A DNA stretch of 64,000 nucleotides, taken from Prevotella sp. KH2C16 (GTDB lineage: Bacteria; Bacteroidota; Bacteroidia; Bacteroidales; Bacteroidaceae). Made by a program: the position numbers and the translations under genes. The notes beneath the pieces are model-generated. The model was given only the letters and a program-made list of their open reading frames with translations, was not told the origin of the DNA and searched no databases. The stretch spans positions 105,432 to 169,431 of the forward strand of contig NZ_FOOW01000006.1 in NCBI RefSeq assembly GCF_900113305.1. Direction: 5' to 3'. Below, piece by piece: positions 44,132-52,938 of this stretch (the stretch's first letter is position 1; every line of letters starts with the position of its first letter).

Positions 44132-46117
44132 ATGGAAGACAAACAGGAAATGATGCGCAGCCTGATAGCGGAGCTCAACCAGGCTGCCGACGCCTACTAT
44201 AATGGGCGGGGCGAACTGATGACCGACTATGAGTGGGACGCCAAGTTCGACCAGCTGAAGGCATTGGAACAGGAGACGGGCGCCATGCTCCCCGACTCGC
44301 CCACCCACAAGGTGTCGGAAGACAACATTGCCGGACAGAAGGAGGAGCACGAGTTCGCCGCCCTCTCCCTGGCCAAGACCAAGAAGCCCGAAGAGCTGGC
44401 CAAATGGGCGGAAGGACGCCCCGTGTGGCTCTCGTGGAAGCTCGACGGCCTCACGCTGGTGGTTACCTACGACGGCGGCAGGCTCACGAAGGTGGTAACG
44501 CGCGGCAACGGGCACATCGGGACGAACATCACGCACCTGGCTCCATCCATCAACGGCATTCCGCAGAGCATCCCCGCACAGGGACATGTGGTGATTCGGG
44601 GCGAGGCCGTCATCTCCTATGAGGACTTCGAACAATTCAACATGGAGAGCGAGGAGGAGTATGCCAACCCGCGCAACCTAGCCTCGGGCTCGCTCACCCT
44701 TAAAGATCCGGAGGAGGTGAAGCAGCGCCGCATCCGGTGGATACCGTTCACGCTGGTCTATGCCGACGACGAAATCAAATCGTGGGGGGCACGTATGGAC
44801 TTCCTCGAACAGAACGGCTTTCACACCGTAGAGCACGAGTTCATCGGCCAGCCCACGCTGCAGAATATTGAAGAGACAATTGACCGCTGGACGGAAAAGG
44901 TTACACGGCGCGCCTGCCCCTACCCCGTAGACGGACTCGTCATTACCTACGACGACACCGTCTACGCCCAGACGGGCTCCGTAACGGGGCACCACGCCAC
45001 ACGGGCGGGCTATGCCTTCAAGTGGCAGGACGAGAGCGCGGAGACCGAACTGGAGCACATCGAGTGGTCGTGTGCCGCCAACACCATCAATCCCGTGGCC
45101 GTGTTCCGCCCCGTAGAACTGGAGGGAACCACCGTGCGCCGCGCCTCGCTCTGCAACATCAGCGAGTGCGAGCGGCTGGGCATAGGCGGCGAAGGCAGTC
45201 GGATAAGTGTCATTAAAGCCAACAAAATCATCCCGAAGATCATCCGTGTGTCGCAGTCCGTGGGAGCGTTTACCGTACCCGGGGAGTGTCCCGTGTGCAA
45301 GCATCCCACGGAAGTGTCGGTGAGCGAGACCAGCGGAACGAAGACCCTGCGCTGCACCAATCCCGACTGTCCTGCCAAGCAGCTGAAGAAATTCGTGCGA
45401 TTCGTGTCGAAGGAGGGCATGGATATCGACGGCATCTCGGAGCAGACGCTGGCTAAGTTCATCAACCTGGGCTGGGTGAGCGAACCAGCCGACCTCTATC
45501 ACCTGCGCGACCACGCCGTGGAACTCTCCCAAATGGAGGGCTTCGGCGAGCGGTCGGTGCACAATCTGCTCAACTCCCTGGAGTCCTCGCGCAAGGTGGA
45601 AGCACGCAAGCTGCTCTACGCCCTCACCATCCCGATGTGCGGACAGGATGTGTGTAAGCGGCTGCTGGCCGCCTACCCGCTCGAAAAACTCGTCGAGGAG
45701 GCCATGAAGACAGAGGACCCCACCTTCTTTGCCACCATCAACGGCATCGGTCCGGAGAAGTCGGCGTCATTCGTCAGCTGGTGCAAGGAGGAGCACAACA
45801 TCGCCATGCTGCACCGCCTGCTCGGCGAGCTGGAACTGCACGAGGAGCAAGCCGCCGCGTCAGGCAACCGCTGCAGCGGTCTCACCTTCGTCGTTACGGG
45901 CGAGGTCTACCAGTATAAGAACCGCAACGAGCTGAAGGCCTACATCGAGAGTCAGGGCGGCAAGGTTACCGGTTCGGTGAGCAAGGCCACCGACTTCCTC
46001 ATCAACAACGACCTTGAGAGCACCAGCGGCAAAAACCAAAAGGCGCGCCAACTCGGCACGCCCATCATCTCCGAAGCGGAGTTTTTCGAAAGATTTGGGG
46101 GAACGAATGAGGAATAA
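44132..46117 (+). CDS. ligA: NAD+-dependent DNA ligase (divergent LigA)
   Basis: 661 residues with the full LigA order: NAD-binding domain Ia (AADAYYNGRGELMTDYEWD), adenylation domain with nucleophile Lys in SWKLDGLTLVV (KxDG), an OB fold, a four-Cys zinc finger (CPVC ... CTNPDC, near 387-410), HhH repeats (HNLLNSL, INGIGPEKSASF) and a C-terminal BRCT (GLTFVVTGEVYQYKNR). Domain Ia to adenylation is diverged: the common HxxPMLSL block reads FAALSLAKTKK. It seals nicked DNA. It may be a second, specialised ligase; the canonical ligA could lie elsewhere. Confidence 0.92.
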   Translation: MEDKQEMMRSLIAELNQAADAYYNGRGELMTDYEWDAKFDQLKALEQETGAMLPDSPTHKVSEDNIAGQKEEHEFAALSLAKTKKPEELAKWAEGRPVWLSWKLDGLTLVVTYDGGRLTKVVTRGNGHIGTNITHLAPSINGIPQSIPAQGHVVIRGEAVISYEDFEQFNMESEEEYANPRNLASGSLTLKDPEEVKQRRIRWIPFTLVYADDEIKSWGARMDFLEQNGFHTVEHEFIGQPTLQNIEETIDRWTEKVTRRACPYPVDGLVITYDDTVYAQTGSVTGHHATRAGYAFKWQDESAETELEHIEWSCAANTINPVAVFRPVELEGTTVRRASLCNISECERLGIGGEGSRISVIKANKIIPKIIRVSQSVGAFTVPGECPVCKHPTEVSVSETSGTKTLRCTNPDCPAKQLKKFVRFVSKEGMDIDGISEQTLAKFINLGWVSEPADLYHLRDHAVELSQMEGFGERSVHNLLNSLESSRKVEARKLLYALTIPMCGQDVCKRLLAAYPLEKLVEEAMKTEDPTFFATINGIGPEKSASFVSWCKEEHNIAMLHRLLGELELHEEQAAASGNRCSGLTFVVTGEVYQYKNRNELKAYIESQGGKVTGSVSKATDFLINNDLESTSGKNQKARQLGTPIISEAEFFERFGGTNEE

Positions 46118-46133
46118 AGGAGTAAGGGAATAA

Positions 46134-46188
46134 GGAGTAAGGATAAAAGACTTCACTCCCATACTCTTTACTCCCCTATCCTTACTCC
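46134..46188. terminator. Long dyad between convergent genes
   Basis: GGAGTAAGGATA (46134-46145) and its exact complement (46177-46188) surround a 31-base loop. The flanks repeat GGAGTAAGG-like and ACTCCTTA-like words. It sits between ligA (+) and the 46963 gene (-) and may act as a two-way stop. Confidence 0.4.
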
Positions 46189-46216
46189 TCTACTCCATAC
46201 TCCTTACCCCTCTCCA

Positions 46217-46963
46217 TCAGAATGTCCACTTCGCCGCGAGGGTCGGGAGGGCATAGAACTTGTCATTGCGTCCCTCCTCATTCCACACGAAGTTGTTGGA
46301 GACTTCCACCTCCGTGCCCAGGCTGAGGTTAACACCCTGCCAGCCCTTGAGCGTGTTGAGGTTGAACCAGAACTGCGGCTCGCTGACGAGGATGAGGTTG
46401 CCGCGCACGCTGCGGTCGTACCACAGGTCGCAGAAACCGCTGAAGGTGCAGAGCCCATTGGCGAAGTTCACACCCCACACCTCGGTGAGCTGGAAACCGC
46501 TGAACGGCCGTGCGCCGGTGTGTCCGTTCTTGAAGGTGTAACGATACATGGCCTGCACGGAAAAGGTTTTCGAGAAATCGGCGCTGTGCCAGTTCCATGC
46601 ACCGCCGAGCAGGGCCACATGCTGGAAGCGGTTGGCATAGTAGGAGTCGGCCATGTGGCCGCTGGTGAGTCCGCCGTTATACTCGATGTGGGCGGCAAAC
46701 TGCTTCCGCTTGTCGAGATTGAACTCGCGGCTGATCTCCCAGTAGGCTCCCATCACGCCGTCGCTCTTATAGTCGAGGTCGGTGAAGAAGAAGGTACTGC
46801 CCCAGCGGTCGGGCTTGAACATCTCGACGGTGGTGGTCAGGTCCTGCCGTGGCGACAGGTCGTTGTAGAGCTGTCGGCCGAGGTCATAGTGCAACTGAAT
46901 GTTCTGGGCAAAGGTCAGCGAGCACAACAGGAGCGCCGCTGAAAGGCTTAGAATTCTTTTCAT
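46217..46963 (-). CDS. Outer-membrane barrel protein (DUF5020-like)
   Basis: 248 residues. Signal peptide MKRILSLSAALLLCSLTFAQ, then alternating strands such as NIQLHYDLGR, STFFFTDLDYKS and AYWEISREFNL, ending in Phe (LAAKWTF). This matches proteins annotated DUF5020, which resemble the nucleoside-specific channel Tsx. By analogy a small-solute channel. A TATCTTTG box lies 31 bases upstream (46994-47001). Confidence 0.78.
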   Translation of the reverse strand: MKRILSLSAALLLCSLTFAQNIQLHYDLGRQLYNDLSPRQDLTTTVEMFKPDRWGSTFFFTDLDYKSDGVMGAYWEISREFNLDKRKQFAAHIEYNGGLTSGHMADSYYANRFQHVALLGGAWNWHSADFSKTFSVQAMYRYTFKNGHTGARPFSGFQLTEVWGVNFANGLCTFSGFCDLWYDRSVRGNLILVSEPQFWFNLNTLKGWQGVNLSLGTEVEVSNNFVWNEEGRNDKFYALPTLAAKWTF

Positions 46964-46993
46964 CTTTAGTATCTATCGGTTATTAATTGGGCG

Positions 46994-47001
46994 CAAAGAT
47001 A
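46994..47001 (-). promoter_or_regulatory. -7 box (TATCTTTG) for the DUF5020-like gene
   Basis: Full match on the minus strand, 31 bases before the ATG at 46963. Confidence 0.55.
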
Positions 47002-47131
47002 TATAAAATATACGAGACGACGGCTTTCCCGGCGCAAAATTATCTCAACGGGCCACTCTCTTCCCAGAGGACAGCCTGCCACCCAGAGGCAAAAAAAGCA
47101 TGGTTTGCTTGCATTTTTCATGCTTTTGCAC

Positions 47132-47139
47132 TATATTTG
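47132..47139 (+). promoter_or_regulatory. -7 box (TATATTTG) of trmD
   Basis: 12 bases before the ATG at 47151. The upstream in-frame ATG at 47100 precedes it and is rejected. Confidence 0.6.
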
Positions 47140-47150
47140 CACCTATAATT

Positions 47151-47828
47151 ATGAGAATAGATATTATCACCGTACTGCCCGAAATGCTCCAGGGTTTTGT
47201 TAATGAGTCGATTTTAGCCCGCGCGCAGAAGAAAGGACTGGCTGAAATCTGCCTGCACAACCTGCGCGACTACACAACGGACAAGTGGCGCCGCGTGGAC
47301 GACTACCCCTACGGGGGCTTCGCCGGAATGGTGATGCAGATAGAGCCCATCGACCGCTGCATCACGGCCCTGAAGGCCGAGAGAGACTATGACGAGGTAA
47401 TCTTCACATCGCCTGACGGCGAGCGGTTTGACCAACACATGGCCAACGACCTCTCCCTGAAGGGCAACCTCATCCTGCTCTGCGGACACTACAAGGGCAT
47501 CGACCAGCGCGTGCGCGACCATCTCATCACCCGCGAGATTTCCGTGGGCGACTATGTGCTCACCGGCGGCGAGCTCGCTGCCGCCATCATCGCCGACGCC
47601 GTGGTGCGCATCGTGCCCGGAGTGATCAGCGACGAACAGAGCGCCCTCTCCGACTGCTTCCAGGACGACATGCTCTCCGCACCCATCTACACGCGCCCCG
47701 CCGAATACAAGGGCTGGCGCGTGCCCGACATCCTGCTGAGCGGCAACGAGGCGAAAATCAAGGAATGGGAAATAGAGCAGAGCCTGGAGCGCACCCGACG
47801 GCTGCGCCCCGACCTGCTGAAGAAATAA
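47151..47828 (+). CDS. trmD: tRNA (guanine-37-N1)-methyltransferase
   Basis: 225 residues from the ATG at 47151 ([13 protein letters not shown]), the conserved TrmD start. SPOUT trefoil-knot motifs: [28 protein letters not shown] and [20 protein letters not shown]. It methylates G37 of tRNAs reading CNN codons, preventing +1 frameshifts; it is essential in most bacteria. In many bacteria trmD sits with rpsP-rimM-rplS; that context is lost here and two DUF805 genes follow instead. Confidence 0.95.
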   Translation: MRIDIITVLPEMLQGFVNESILARAQKKGLAEICLHNLRDYTTDKWRRVDDYPYGGFAGMVMQIEPIDRCITALKAERDYDEVIFTSPDGERFDQHMANDLSLKGNLILLCGHYKGIDQRVRDHLITREISVGDYVLTGGELAAAIIADAVVRIVPGVISDEQSALSDCFQDDMLSAPIYTRPAEYKGWRVPDILLSGNEAKIKEWEIEQSLERTRRLRPDLLKK

Positions 47829-47841
47829 AATACACCTTACC

Positions 47842-48351
47842 ATGAAGTATACTGCCAAACCGCGACTCTCCTTCCGCGAGGCCCTGAAGAGTGCCTTCAG
47901 CGACCTCGGAGGCTTTGAGCGCAAGCGCGTGCGCCGTTCGGAATACTGGTGGTGCATGCTGGCCGGCGCCCTCTATGTGGGTGCGTTCGACCTCATCAGA
48001 TACATTCTCGAAGACCTCTTCCACCTCAACCTCTCCCATCTGCTCATAGACCTCATCTTCGTCGCCGTGAGCATCGTGCCCATAGGGCTGTGGGTGATGG
48101 AGAACTACGGCCGCCTGCACGACACAGGGCGGCGCGACAGCTGGCTCGCGGGCATCTTCCTGCCCCTCGCCGCGGCTGTGGTGGTCTACATGGCAGCCTG
48201 GCCCTCGCCGTTGGTGCGGTGGGCGGTGTGGGGCCTGCTGGCCGTGGCCGCCGTCTTCAGCGTGGTCTGCATCGTCTTCTGCCTGCAGGACAGCGACAAG
48301 GGCGAAAACGACTACGGCCCCTCGCCCAAGTACACTCCGGAGGATGAATAA
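47842..48351 (+). CDS. DUF805 membrane protein (first of a tandem pair)
   Basis: 169 residues. It opens with a soluble stretch (LSFREALKSAFSDLGGFERK), then RRSEYWW entering the first of about four membrane helices. Family marks are YGRLHDTGRRDSW between helices and the closing D-----NDYGPSPK. DUF805 proteins are inner-membrane proteins without settled function. The gene starts 13 bp after trmD and is followed 21 bp later by a paralogue. Confidence 0.88.
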   Translation: MKYTAKPRLSFREALKSAFSDLGGFERKRVRRSEYWWCMLAGALYVGAFDLIRYILEDLFHLNLSHLLIDLIFVAVSIVPIGLWVMENYGRLHDTGRRDSWLAGIFLPLAAAVVVYMAAWPSPLVRWAVWGLLAVAAVFSVVCIVFCLQDSDKGENDYGPSPKYTPEDE

Positions 48352-48372
48352 CCCCTAAAACATATATCCATT

Positions 48373-49035
48373 ATGAAGACCTACACCATCTACAAGCCTA
48401 CCCGGTGCAACCGCCCGGTAGAGTTCACCGAGGCTCTAAGGCTCTCGTTCCGCAACATCTTCAACTTCAAGGGCCGCGCCCGCCGCTCGGAATTCTGGTG
48501 GACCACCGTCGGCGTCTATCTCATCACCCTCGTGGTCTACCTCCTCGCCATGCTCATAGGAGCAGGGACGGCCGGCTTCGCCGACCTCTTCCAACCCGAG
48601 AGCGTCGTTTCGGGAAGCCTCTCCGCCTACGGCATCGTCATCGGCGCATGGGCCATAGTGGCATGGATACTCATGTTCGCCCTCTCCGTCCGCCGCCTGC
48701 ACGACACCGGCCACAGCGGCTGGCTCATAGGCACGGCCTACCTGCTGGGCTTCGCCGGCTTCACCATCGTCTTCATCGGCACGGGCATTAGGAATTCCCT
48801 CTCATTGACGACCATAGGCATGCTCGTCTTCGCCGTCTACCTCTTGCTCGCCCTCTACATCTTCTTCCTCACCATCTTCGACAGCGATGTGGAGGAAAAC
48901 AAGTACGGCCCCTCGCAGAAATATGCCGTGGAGGAGACCAGAGCTGCCGGAAACACAGCCGAAGACGATATGGAACAGACTTCCGAGAAGATTCCCATGG
49001 ACGAGCCGATTCCAGCAGGGGCAACAGAAGAATAA
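48373..49035 (+). CDS. DUF805 membrane protein (second of a tandem pair)
   Basis: 220 residues, same plan as its neighbour: EALRLSFRNIFNFKGRARRSEFWW, about four helices, VRRLHDTGHSGWL, and DVEENKYGPSQKY. A ~35-residue acidic tail (ETRAAGNTAEDDMEQTSEKI) is unique to this copy. The two have diverged considerably, so the duplication is old. Followed by a family-C palindrome array. Confidence 0.88.
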   Translation: MKTYTIYKPTRCNRPVEFTEALRLSFRNIFNFKGRARRSEFWWTTVGVYLITLVVYLLAMLIGAGTAGFADLFQPESVVSGSLSAYGIVIGAWAIVAWILMFALSVRRLHDTGHSGWLIGTAYLLGFAGFTIVFIGTGIRNSLSLTTIGMLVFAVYLLLALYIFFLTIFDSDVEENKYGPSQKYAVEETRAAGNTAEDDMEQTSEKIPMDEPIPAGATEE

Positions 49036-49068
49036 ATACTGATAATCATAAGATTACAAACAGCAATT

Positions 49069-49151
49069 CTTTTAGCCGTTAAAAGCCCGCCTTTTAACGG
49101 CTAAAAGGTGAATAAAAAGTGGCTAAAAGGAAAGTAAAAGGCCGCTGGAAG
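49069..49151. repeat. Palindrome array, family C, copy 2 (inverted orientation)
   Basis: Units at 49069 (CTTTTAGCCGTTAAAAG), 49091 (CTTTTAACGGCTAAAAG), and two decayed units at 49113 and 49135. Spacing stays exactly 22 bp. The last unit is the reverse complement of the terminal variant (TAAAAGGCCGCTGGAAG). It lies between convergent genes and ends nine bases before the patatin stop codon. Confidence 0.85.
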
Positions 49152-49160
49152 GAATCCTCC

Positions 49161-50006
49161 TTACGGCATCCGCGCTTTGCAGAAGGCCTCTCCGAGCGTA
49201 TAGCCTTCCTCGTAGAGAGCCTCGAGCTTCACCACATCCTTTTCCATCCGGCCCACTACCACGGGCTTCTCGGGACGGATGCAGACAATTTGCCCCGTCC
49301 GCTCGAGCTGCTCCACGAGGTCGAGCTGGTCGTTGTAGGTTTTGATGCGGCGGCTCAGCACTGCGCGCAGGCGGGGATAGTTCTTGTAGACGAAGTGGGG
49401 AATGCGGATGTCGCGCCCCTCGCTGCGATAGCCGCGGTTGCGCGTGAGCACCACCACATTCTTCGGATGACCCGTCTCCATGGCGCGGAGCACAGGTATG
49501 GAGTCCACGATGCCGCCGTCGAGCATCGGGATGCCATCCACCCTGACGATCTTGCTCACATAGGGCAGACTGCTCGAGGCGCGCACGATGTCGAGTGCCT
49601 TCTGCCTGTCGTGCGACTCATGGAGATACATCGCGCGCCCCGTGAGGCAGTTGGTGGTTACCATTTCGAACTGGTCGGAATAGCGGAAGAAGGTGTCGAA
49701 GTCGAAGGGAATGAACTCGTTAGGAAACTTGTCATAGAGCAGCTTCTGGTCGAAGATGCAACCCTGCGTTACCAGATGGCGCAGCCCGATGTAGTCGTAG
49801 CGCGCCAGATAGTCGATGTTGGAGATGCGTGCGCGGCGCGGCTGACGGCTGATATACGACATGCCGTTGCACGCCCCGGCCGAGACAGCCACCACATAGG
49901 GGAAGTAGAGGCCGTATTTCATGAAGGCATCGAGCACGCCGCTCGTGAACACGCCCCGCATGCCGCCCCCCTCGAGCACCAGTCCCGTATTTGAATCAAT
50001 TTGCAT
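49161..50006 (-). CDS. Patatin-like phospholipase
   Basis: 281 residues from the ATG at 50006. The open frame reaches 50030, but the -7 box at 50028-50035 overlaps that ATG. Patatin marks: oxyanion loop GLVLEGGGMRG near residue 10, the nucleophile Ser in AVSAGACNG near 43, and the catalytic Asp in MLDGGIVDSIP near 163. This is the YjjU-like branch. It hydrolyses acyl esters of phospholipids or other lipids. No signal peptide. Confidence 0.9.
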   Translation of the reverse strand: MQIDSNTGLVLEGGGMRGVFTSGVLDAFMKYGLYFPYVVAVSAGACNGMSYISRQPRRARISNIDYLARYDYIGLRHLVTQGCIFDQKLLYDKFPNEFIPFDFDTFFRYSDQFEMVTTNCLTGRAMYLHESHDRQKALDIVRASSSLPYVSKIVRVDGIPMLDGGIVDSIPVLRAMETGHPKNVVVLTRNRGYRSEGRDIRIPHFVYKNYPRLRAVLSRRIKTYNDQLDLVEQLERTGQIVCIRPEKPVVVGRMEKDVVKLEALYEEGYTLGEAFCKARMP

Positions 50007-50027
50007 AGGCACAGATAAATTTGTCCC

Positions 50028-50065
50028 CAAAGTTACTCATTTCTCCTTTATTTTTGCTAACTTTG
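50028..50065. promoter_or_regulatory. Divergent promoters of the patatin and pepP genes
   Basis: TAACTTTG occurs twice: on the minus strand at 50028-50035 (22 bases before the patatin ATG at 50006) and on the plus strand at 50058-50065 (29 bases before pepP). Confidence 0.6.
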
Positions 50066-50093
50066 CGACTGATAAATACTAAAAACTCCAAAA

Positions 50094-51494
50094 ATGTTCA
50101 GCAAAGAGACCTATATCCAGCGCCGCAACGAGCTCAAGCGGCTCGTCGGCAGCGGTATCATCGTGTTATTCGGCAACAATGAGTCGCCCTGCAACTATCC
50201 CAGCAACGGGTATTATCCATTCCGCCAGGACTCCACCTTCCTCTATTTCTTCGGAATCCAGAGAGACGGCCTGGCAGGCGTCATCGACATCGACGCCGAT
50301 CGGGAGACCCTCGTGGGCGACGACATCGACATAGAGGATATCGTTTGGTACGGCTCCGTGGACAGCGTGCGGGACCTCGCCGCCTCGGTGGGCGTGGAGC
50401 ACACCGCCCCGATGAGACTGCTTCAGGCTGTCTTCGACGAGGCACGGGCCAAGGGACGCACGGTGCACTACCTGAATCCTTACCGTTATGACAATAAGCT
50501 GCAACTCTTTGACCTGACGGGCATCCACCCCAGCCGCCAGAAGGCCAGTGCTTCCATGGCACTCATCAAGGCCGTGGTGAAGATGCGCTCCACGAAGACA
50601 CAGGAGGAGATAGAGGAACTGGAGCGCGCCGCGGCGATAGGCTACAAGATGCACACCACAGCCATGCGGCTCACCAAGCCCGGCGTAACGGAGAAATACA
50701 TAGGCGGGCAGGTGGACGGCATAGCCCACTCCTACGGGGCACAGGTGAGCTTCGCCACCATCTTCTCACAGCACGGCGAGATCATGCACGGCAATCCCTC
50801 GATGGCAAAACTCGAGGACGGGCGCCTCGCCCTGTGCGATGCGGGAGCCGAGACCATCAACAACTACTGCTCCGACAACACCCGCACCTATCCCGTGAAC
50901 GGCCGCTACAGCCAGCGCCAGCTGGAGATTTACTCCATCGTGGAGGCCTGCCACGACCACGCCCTGCAAGTGGCACGCCCCGGAGTGAAATACATGGATG
51001 TGCACTTCGCCGTATGCCGCCTGATGTTCGACCGCCTGAAGGAGCTCGGACTGGCCAAGGGCGACACCGACGAGGCTCTCCGCGCCGGTGCCCACGCCAT
51101 GTTCCTGCCCCACGGATTGGGCCACATGATGGGCATGGATGTGCACGACATGGAGGGACTCGACCAGGTCAATGTGGGCTTCGACGAGGAGACGCGTCCC
51201 ATACTCGACCAGTTCGGCACCAACGCCCTGCGCATGGGACGCCGCCTCGAAGAGGGATTCGTGGTTACCGACGAGCCGGGCATCTACTTCATCCCCGCCC
51301 TCATCGACGACTGGAAGGCATCGGGACACTGCGCGGAGTTCCTCAACTTCGACAAGATAGAGACCTACAAGGACTTCGGCGGCATACGCATCGAGGACGA
51401 CCTGCTCATCACCGCCGACGGTTGCCGGTTCCTCGGCAAGGACCGCATACCCTACCATCCACAGGATGTGGAGGCTTTCATGGCGAACAACTAA
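50094..51494 (+). CDS. pepP: Xaa-Pro aminopeptidase (M24B)
   Basis: 466 residues. An N-terminal creatinase/prolidase-like domain (SPCNYPSNGYYPFRQDSTF) precedes the pita-bread catalytic domain. Metal ligands: Asp in LCDAGAE, Asp in SDNTRTYP, His in LPHGLGHMMGMDVHD, Glu in VTDEPGIYF and Glu in RIEDDLLI. It removes N-terminal residues before proline. No signal peptide, so cytoplasmic. A secreted bleomycin-hydrolase-like peptidase gene follows by 25 bp, making a peptide-processing pair. Confidence 0.94.
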   Translation: MFSKETYIQRRNELKRLVGSGIIVLFGNNESPCNYPSNGYYPFRQDSTFLYFFGIQRDGLAGVIDIDADRETLVGDDIDIEDIVWYGSVDSVRDLAASVGVEHTAPMRLLQAVFDEARAKGRTVHYLNPYRYDNKLQLFDLTGIHPSRQKASASMALIKAVVKMRSTKTQEEIEELERAAAIGYKMHTTAMRLTKPGVTEKYIGGQVDGIAHSYGAQVSFATIFSQHGEIMHGNPSMAKLEDGRLALCDAGAETINNYCSDNTRTYPVNGRYSQRQLEIYSIVEACHDHALQVARPGVKYMDVHFAVCRLMFDRLKELGLAKGDTDEALRAGAHAMFLPHGLGHMMGMDVHDMEGLDQVNVGFDEETRPILDQFGTNALRMGRRLEEGFVVTDEPGIYFIPALIDDWKASGHCAEFLNFDKIETYKDFGGIRIEDDLLITADGCRFLGKDRIPYHPQDVEAFMANN

Positions 51495-51519
51495 CACAAA
51501 CAACATAAAACAAAACCAA

Positions 51520-52728
51520 ATGAGAAAAGTATTATTGCTGGCACTGGCTGCCCTGATGACCATGGGCGCAAGCGCACAAGGCGAGAAGAAACAGGACAAG
51601 AAGAACGACAACAAGCCTGTATTCACCACCATCAAGGAAAACAAGATTACCAGTATCAAGGACCAGAACCGCTCGGGCACCTGCTGGAACTACTCCACGC
51701 TGAGCTTCTTCGAGGCCGAGATCCTGAAGGCCACAGGCAAGACCTACGACCTCTGCGAGAGCTTCGTGGCCAACAAGACCTATATGGACCGCGCTGTCCA
51801 GGTGGTGCGCCTCCACGGCGACTGCCAGTTCGCACAGGGCGGAGCAGCCTACGACCCCCTCTACTGCATCCAGCACTACGGCATCTGCCCGGAGGATGCC
51901 ATGCCCTTCCCCGGCAGCCTCTACGGCGACTCGCTCAATAACTTCAACGAGTTCTTCTCCGTGCTGGAGCCCTATGTAGCCTCCGTGGCAAGAAGCAAGG
52001 CACCGAAAATATCCAACCAGTGGAAAGTGGGCATGCAGGGCATCCTCGACGCTTACCTCGGCAAGTGCCCCGAGAGCTTCACCTATCAGGGCAAGAGCTA
52101 CACCCCGAAGAGCTTCGCCGCAAGCCTCGGCCTCGACTGGAACAACTATACCACCTTCACCAGCTACACGCACCACCCCTTCTGGACAGCCTTTGCCGTC
52201 GAGGTGCAGGACAACTGGCGCAATCCCCTCTCGTGGAATGTGCCCATGGACGACATGATGCGCATCATCGACAACGCCATCCAGCAGGGCTACACCGTGG
52301 CCTGGGGCGGCGATGTGTCGGAGGAGGGCTTCACCCGTCAGGGCCTCGCCTATGCCTACGACACCAAGAAGATGGAAAGCCTCGCCGGCAGCGACATGGC
52401 ACGCTGGCTCAAGCTCTCGAAGACCAAGAAGGCAAGCCTCGTGGACTCCCTGGGCTGCAATGTGCCCGAGCTGAAACCCACGCAGGAGATGCGCCAGGAG
52501 CGATTCGACAACTGGGAGCTCACCGACGACCACGGCATGCTCATCTTCGGTATCGCCAAGGACCAGAACGGCAAGGAATACTACATGGTGAAGAACTCCT
52601 GGGGCGAGACGGGCGATTATAAGGGCATCTGGTATATGACCAAGGCCTTCATCGCCGCCAACACCATGGACTTCATGGTGAACAAGAACGCCGTGCCCAA
52701 GGATATCCGAAAGAAGCTCGGCATCTGA
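51520..52728 (+). CDS. Secreted C1B cysteine peptidase (aminopeptidase C / bleomycin-hydrolase-like)
   Basis: 402 residues from the ATG at 51520, which begins a signal peptide (MRKVLLLALAALMTMGASAQ). Papain-like triad: Cys in RSGTCWNYSTLSFFE, His in TDDHGMLIFG, Asn in VKNSWGETGDYKG. The Gln of the oxyanion hole is in IKDQNRSGTC. The C-terminus ends KKLGI. Classical PepC is cytosolic and hexameric; the signal peptide makes this a periplasmic or exported version. Strong terminator at 52812. Confidence 0.9.
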   Translation: MRKVLLLALAALMTMGASAQGEKKQDKKNDNKPVFTTIKENKITSIKDQNRSGTCWNYSTLSFFEAEILKATGKTYDLCESFVANKTYMDRAVQVVRLHGDCQFAQGGAAYDPLYCIQHYGICPEDAMPFPGSLYGDSLNNFNEFFSVLEPYVASVARSKAPKISNQWKVGMQGILDAYLGKCPESFTYQGKSYTPKSFAASLGLDWNNYTTFTSYTHHPFWTAFAVEVQDNWRNPLSWNVPMDDMMRIIDNAIQQGYTVAWGGDVSEEGFTRQGLAYAYDTKKMESLAGSDMARWLKLSKTKKASLVDSLGCNVPELKPTQEMRQERFDNWELTDDHGMLIFGIAKDQNGKEYYMVKNSWGETGDYKGIWYMTKAFIAANTMDFMVNKNAVPKDIRKKLGI

Positions 52729-52811
52729 TGACACGGAGCCTCCGGGAAGTCGTACGATCGTGAGCACACGGCTCGCACGCCGCATCCCCGAAACAGGAAG
52801 CTGACGAAATT

Positions 52812-52853
52812 ACGGCAGATTGTGAAAATTTAAAACACAATCTGCCGTTTTCT
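52812..52853 (+). terminator. Intrinsic terminator of the pepP-pepC unit
   Basis: Perfect 13-bp stem (52812-52824 with 52836-52848) with an 11-base A/T loop and a T-rich tail TTTTCTT. Confidence 0.9.
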
Positions 52854-52866
52854 TGTATTTATTTCG

Positions 52867-52874
52867 TAACTTTG
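52867..52874 (+). promoter_or_regulatory. -7 box (TAACTTTG) of recJ-recQ
   Basis: 65 bases before the ATG at 52939. The surrounding CGTAACTTTGGGC is identical to the fucosidase promoter at 23256. Confidence 0.6.
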
Positions 52875-52938
52875 GGCACGGATGTTTGCAGACTTGCAAA
52901 ATCCGCCTCGGAAACGCAAGGAAATAAAGACAATATAA

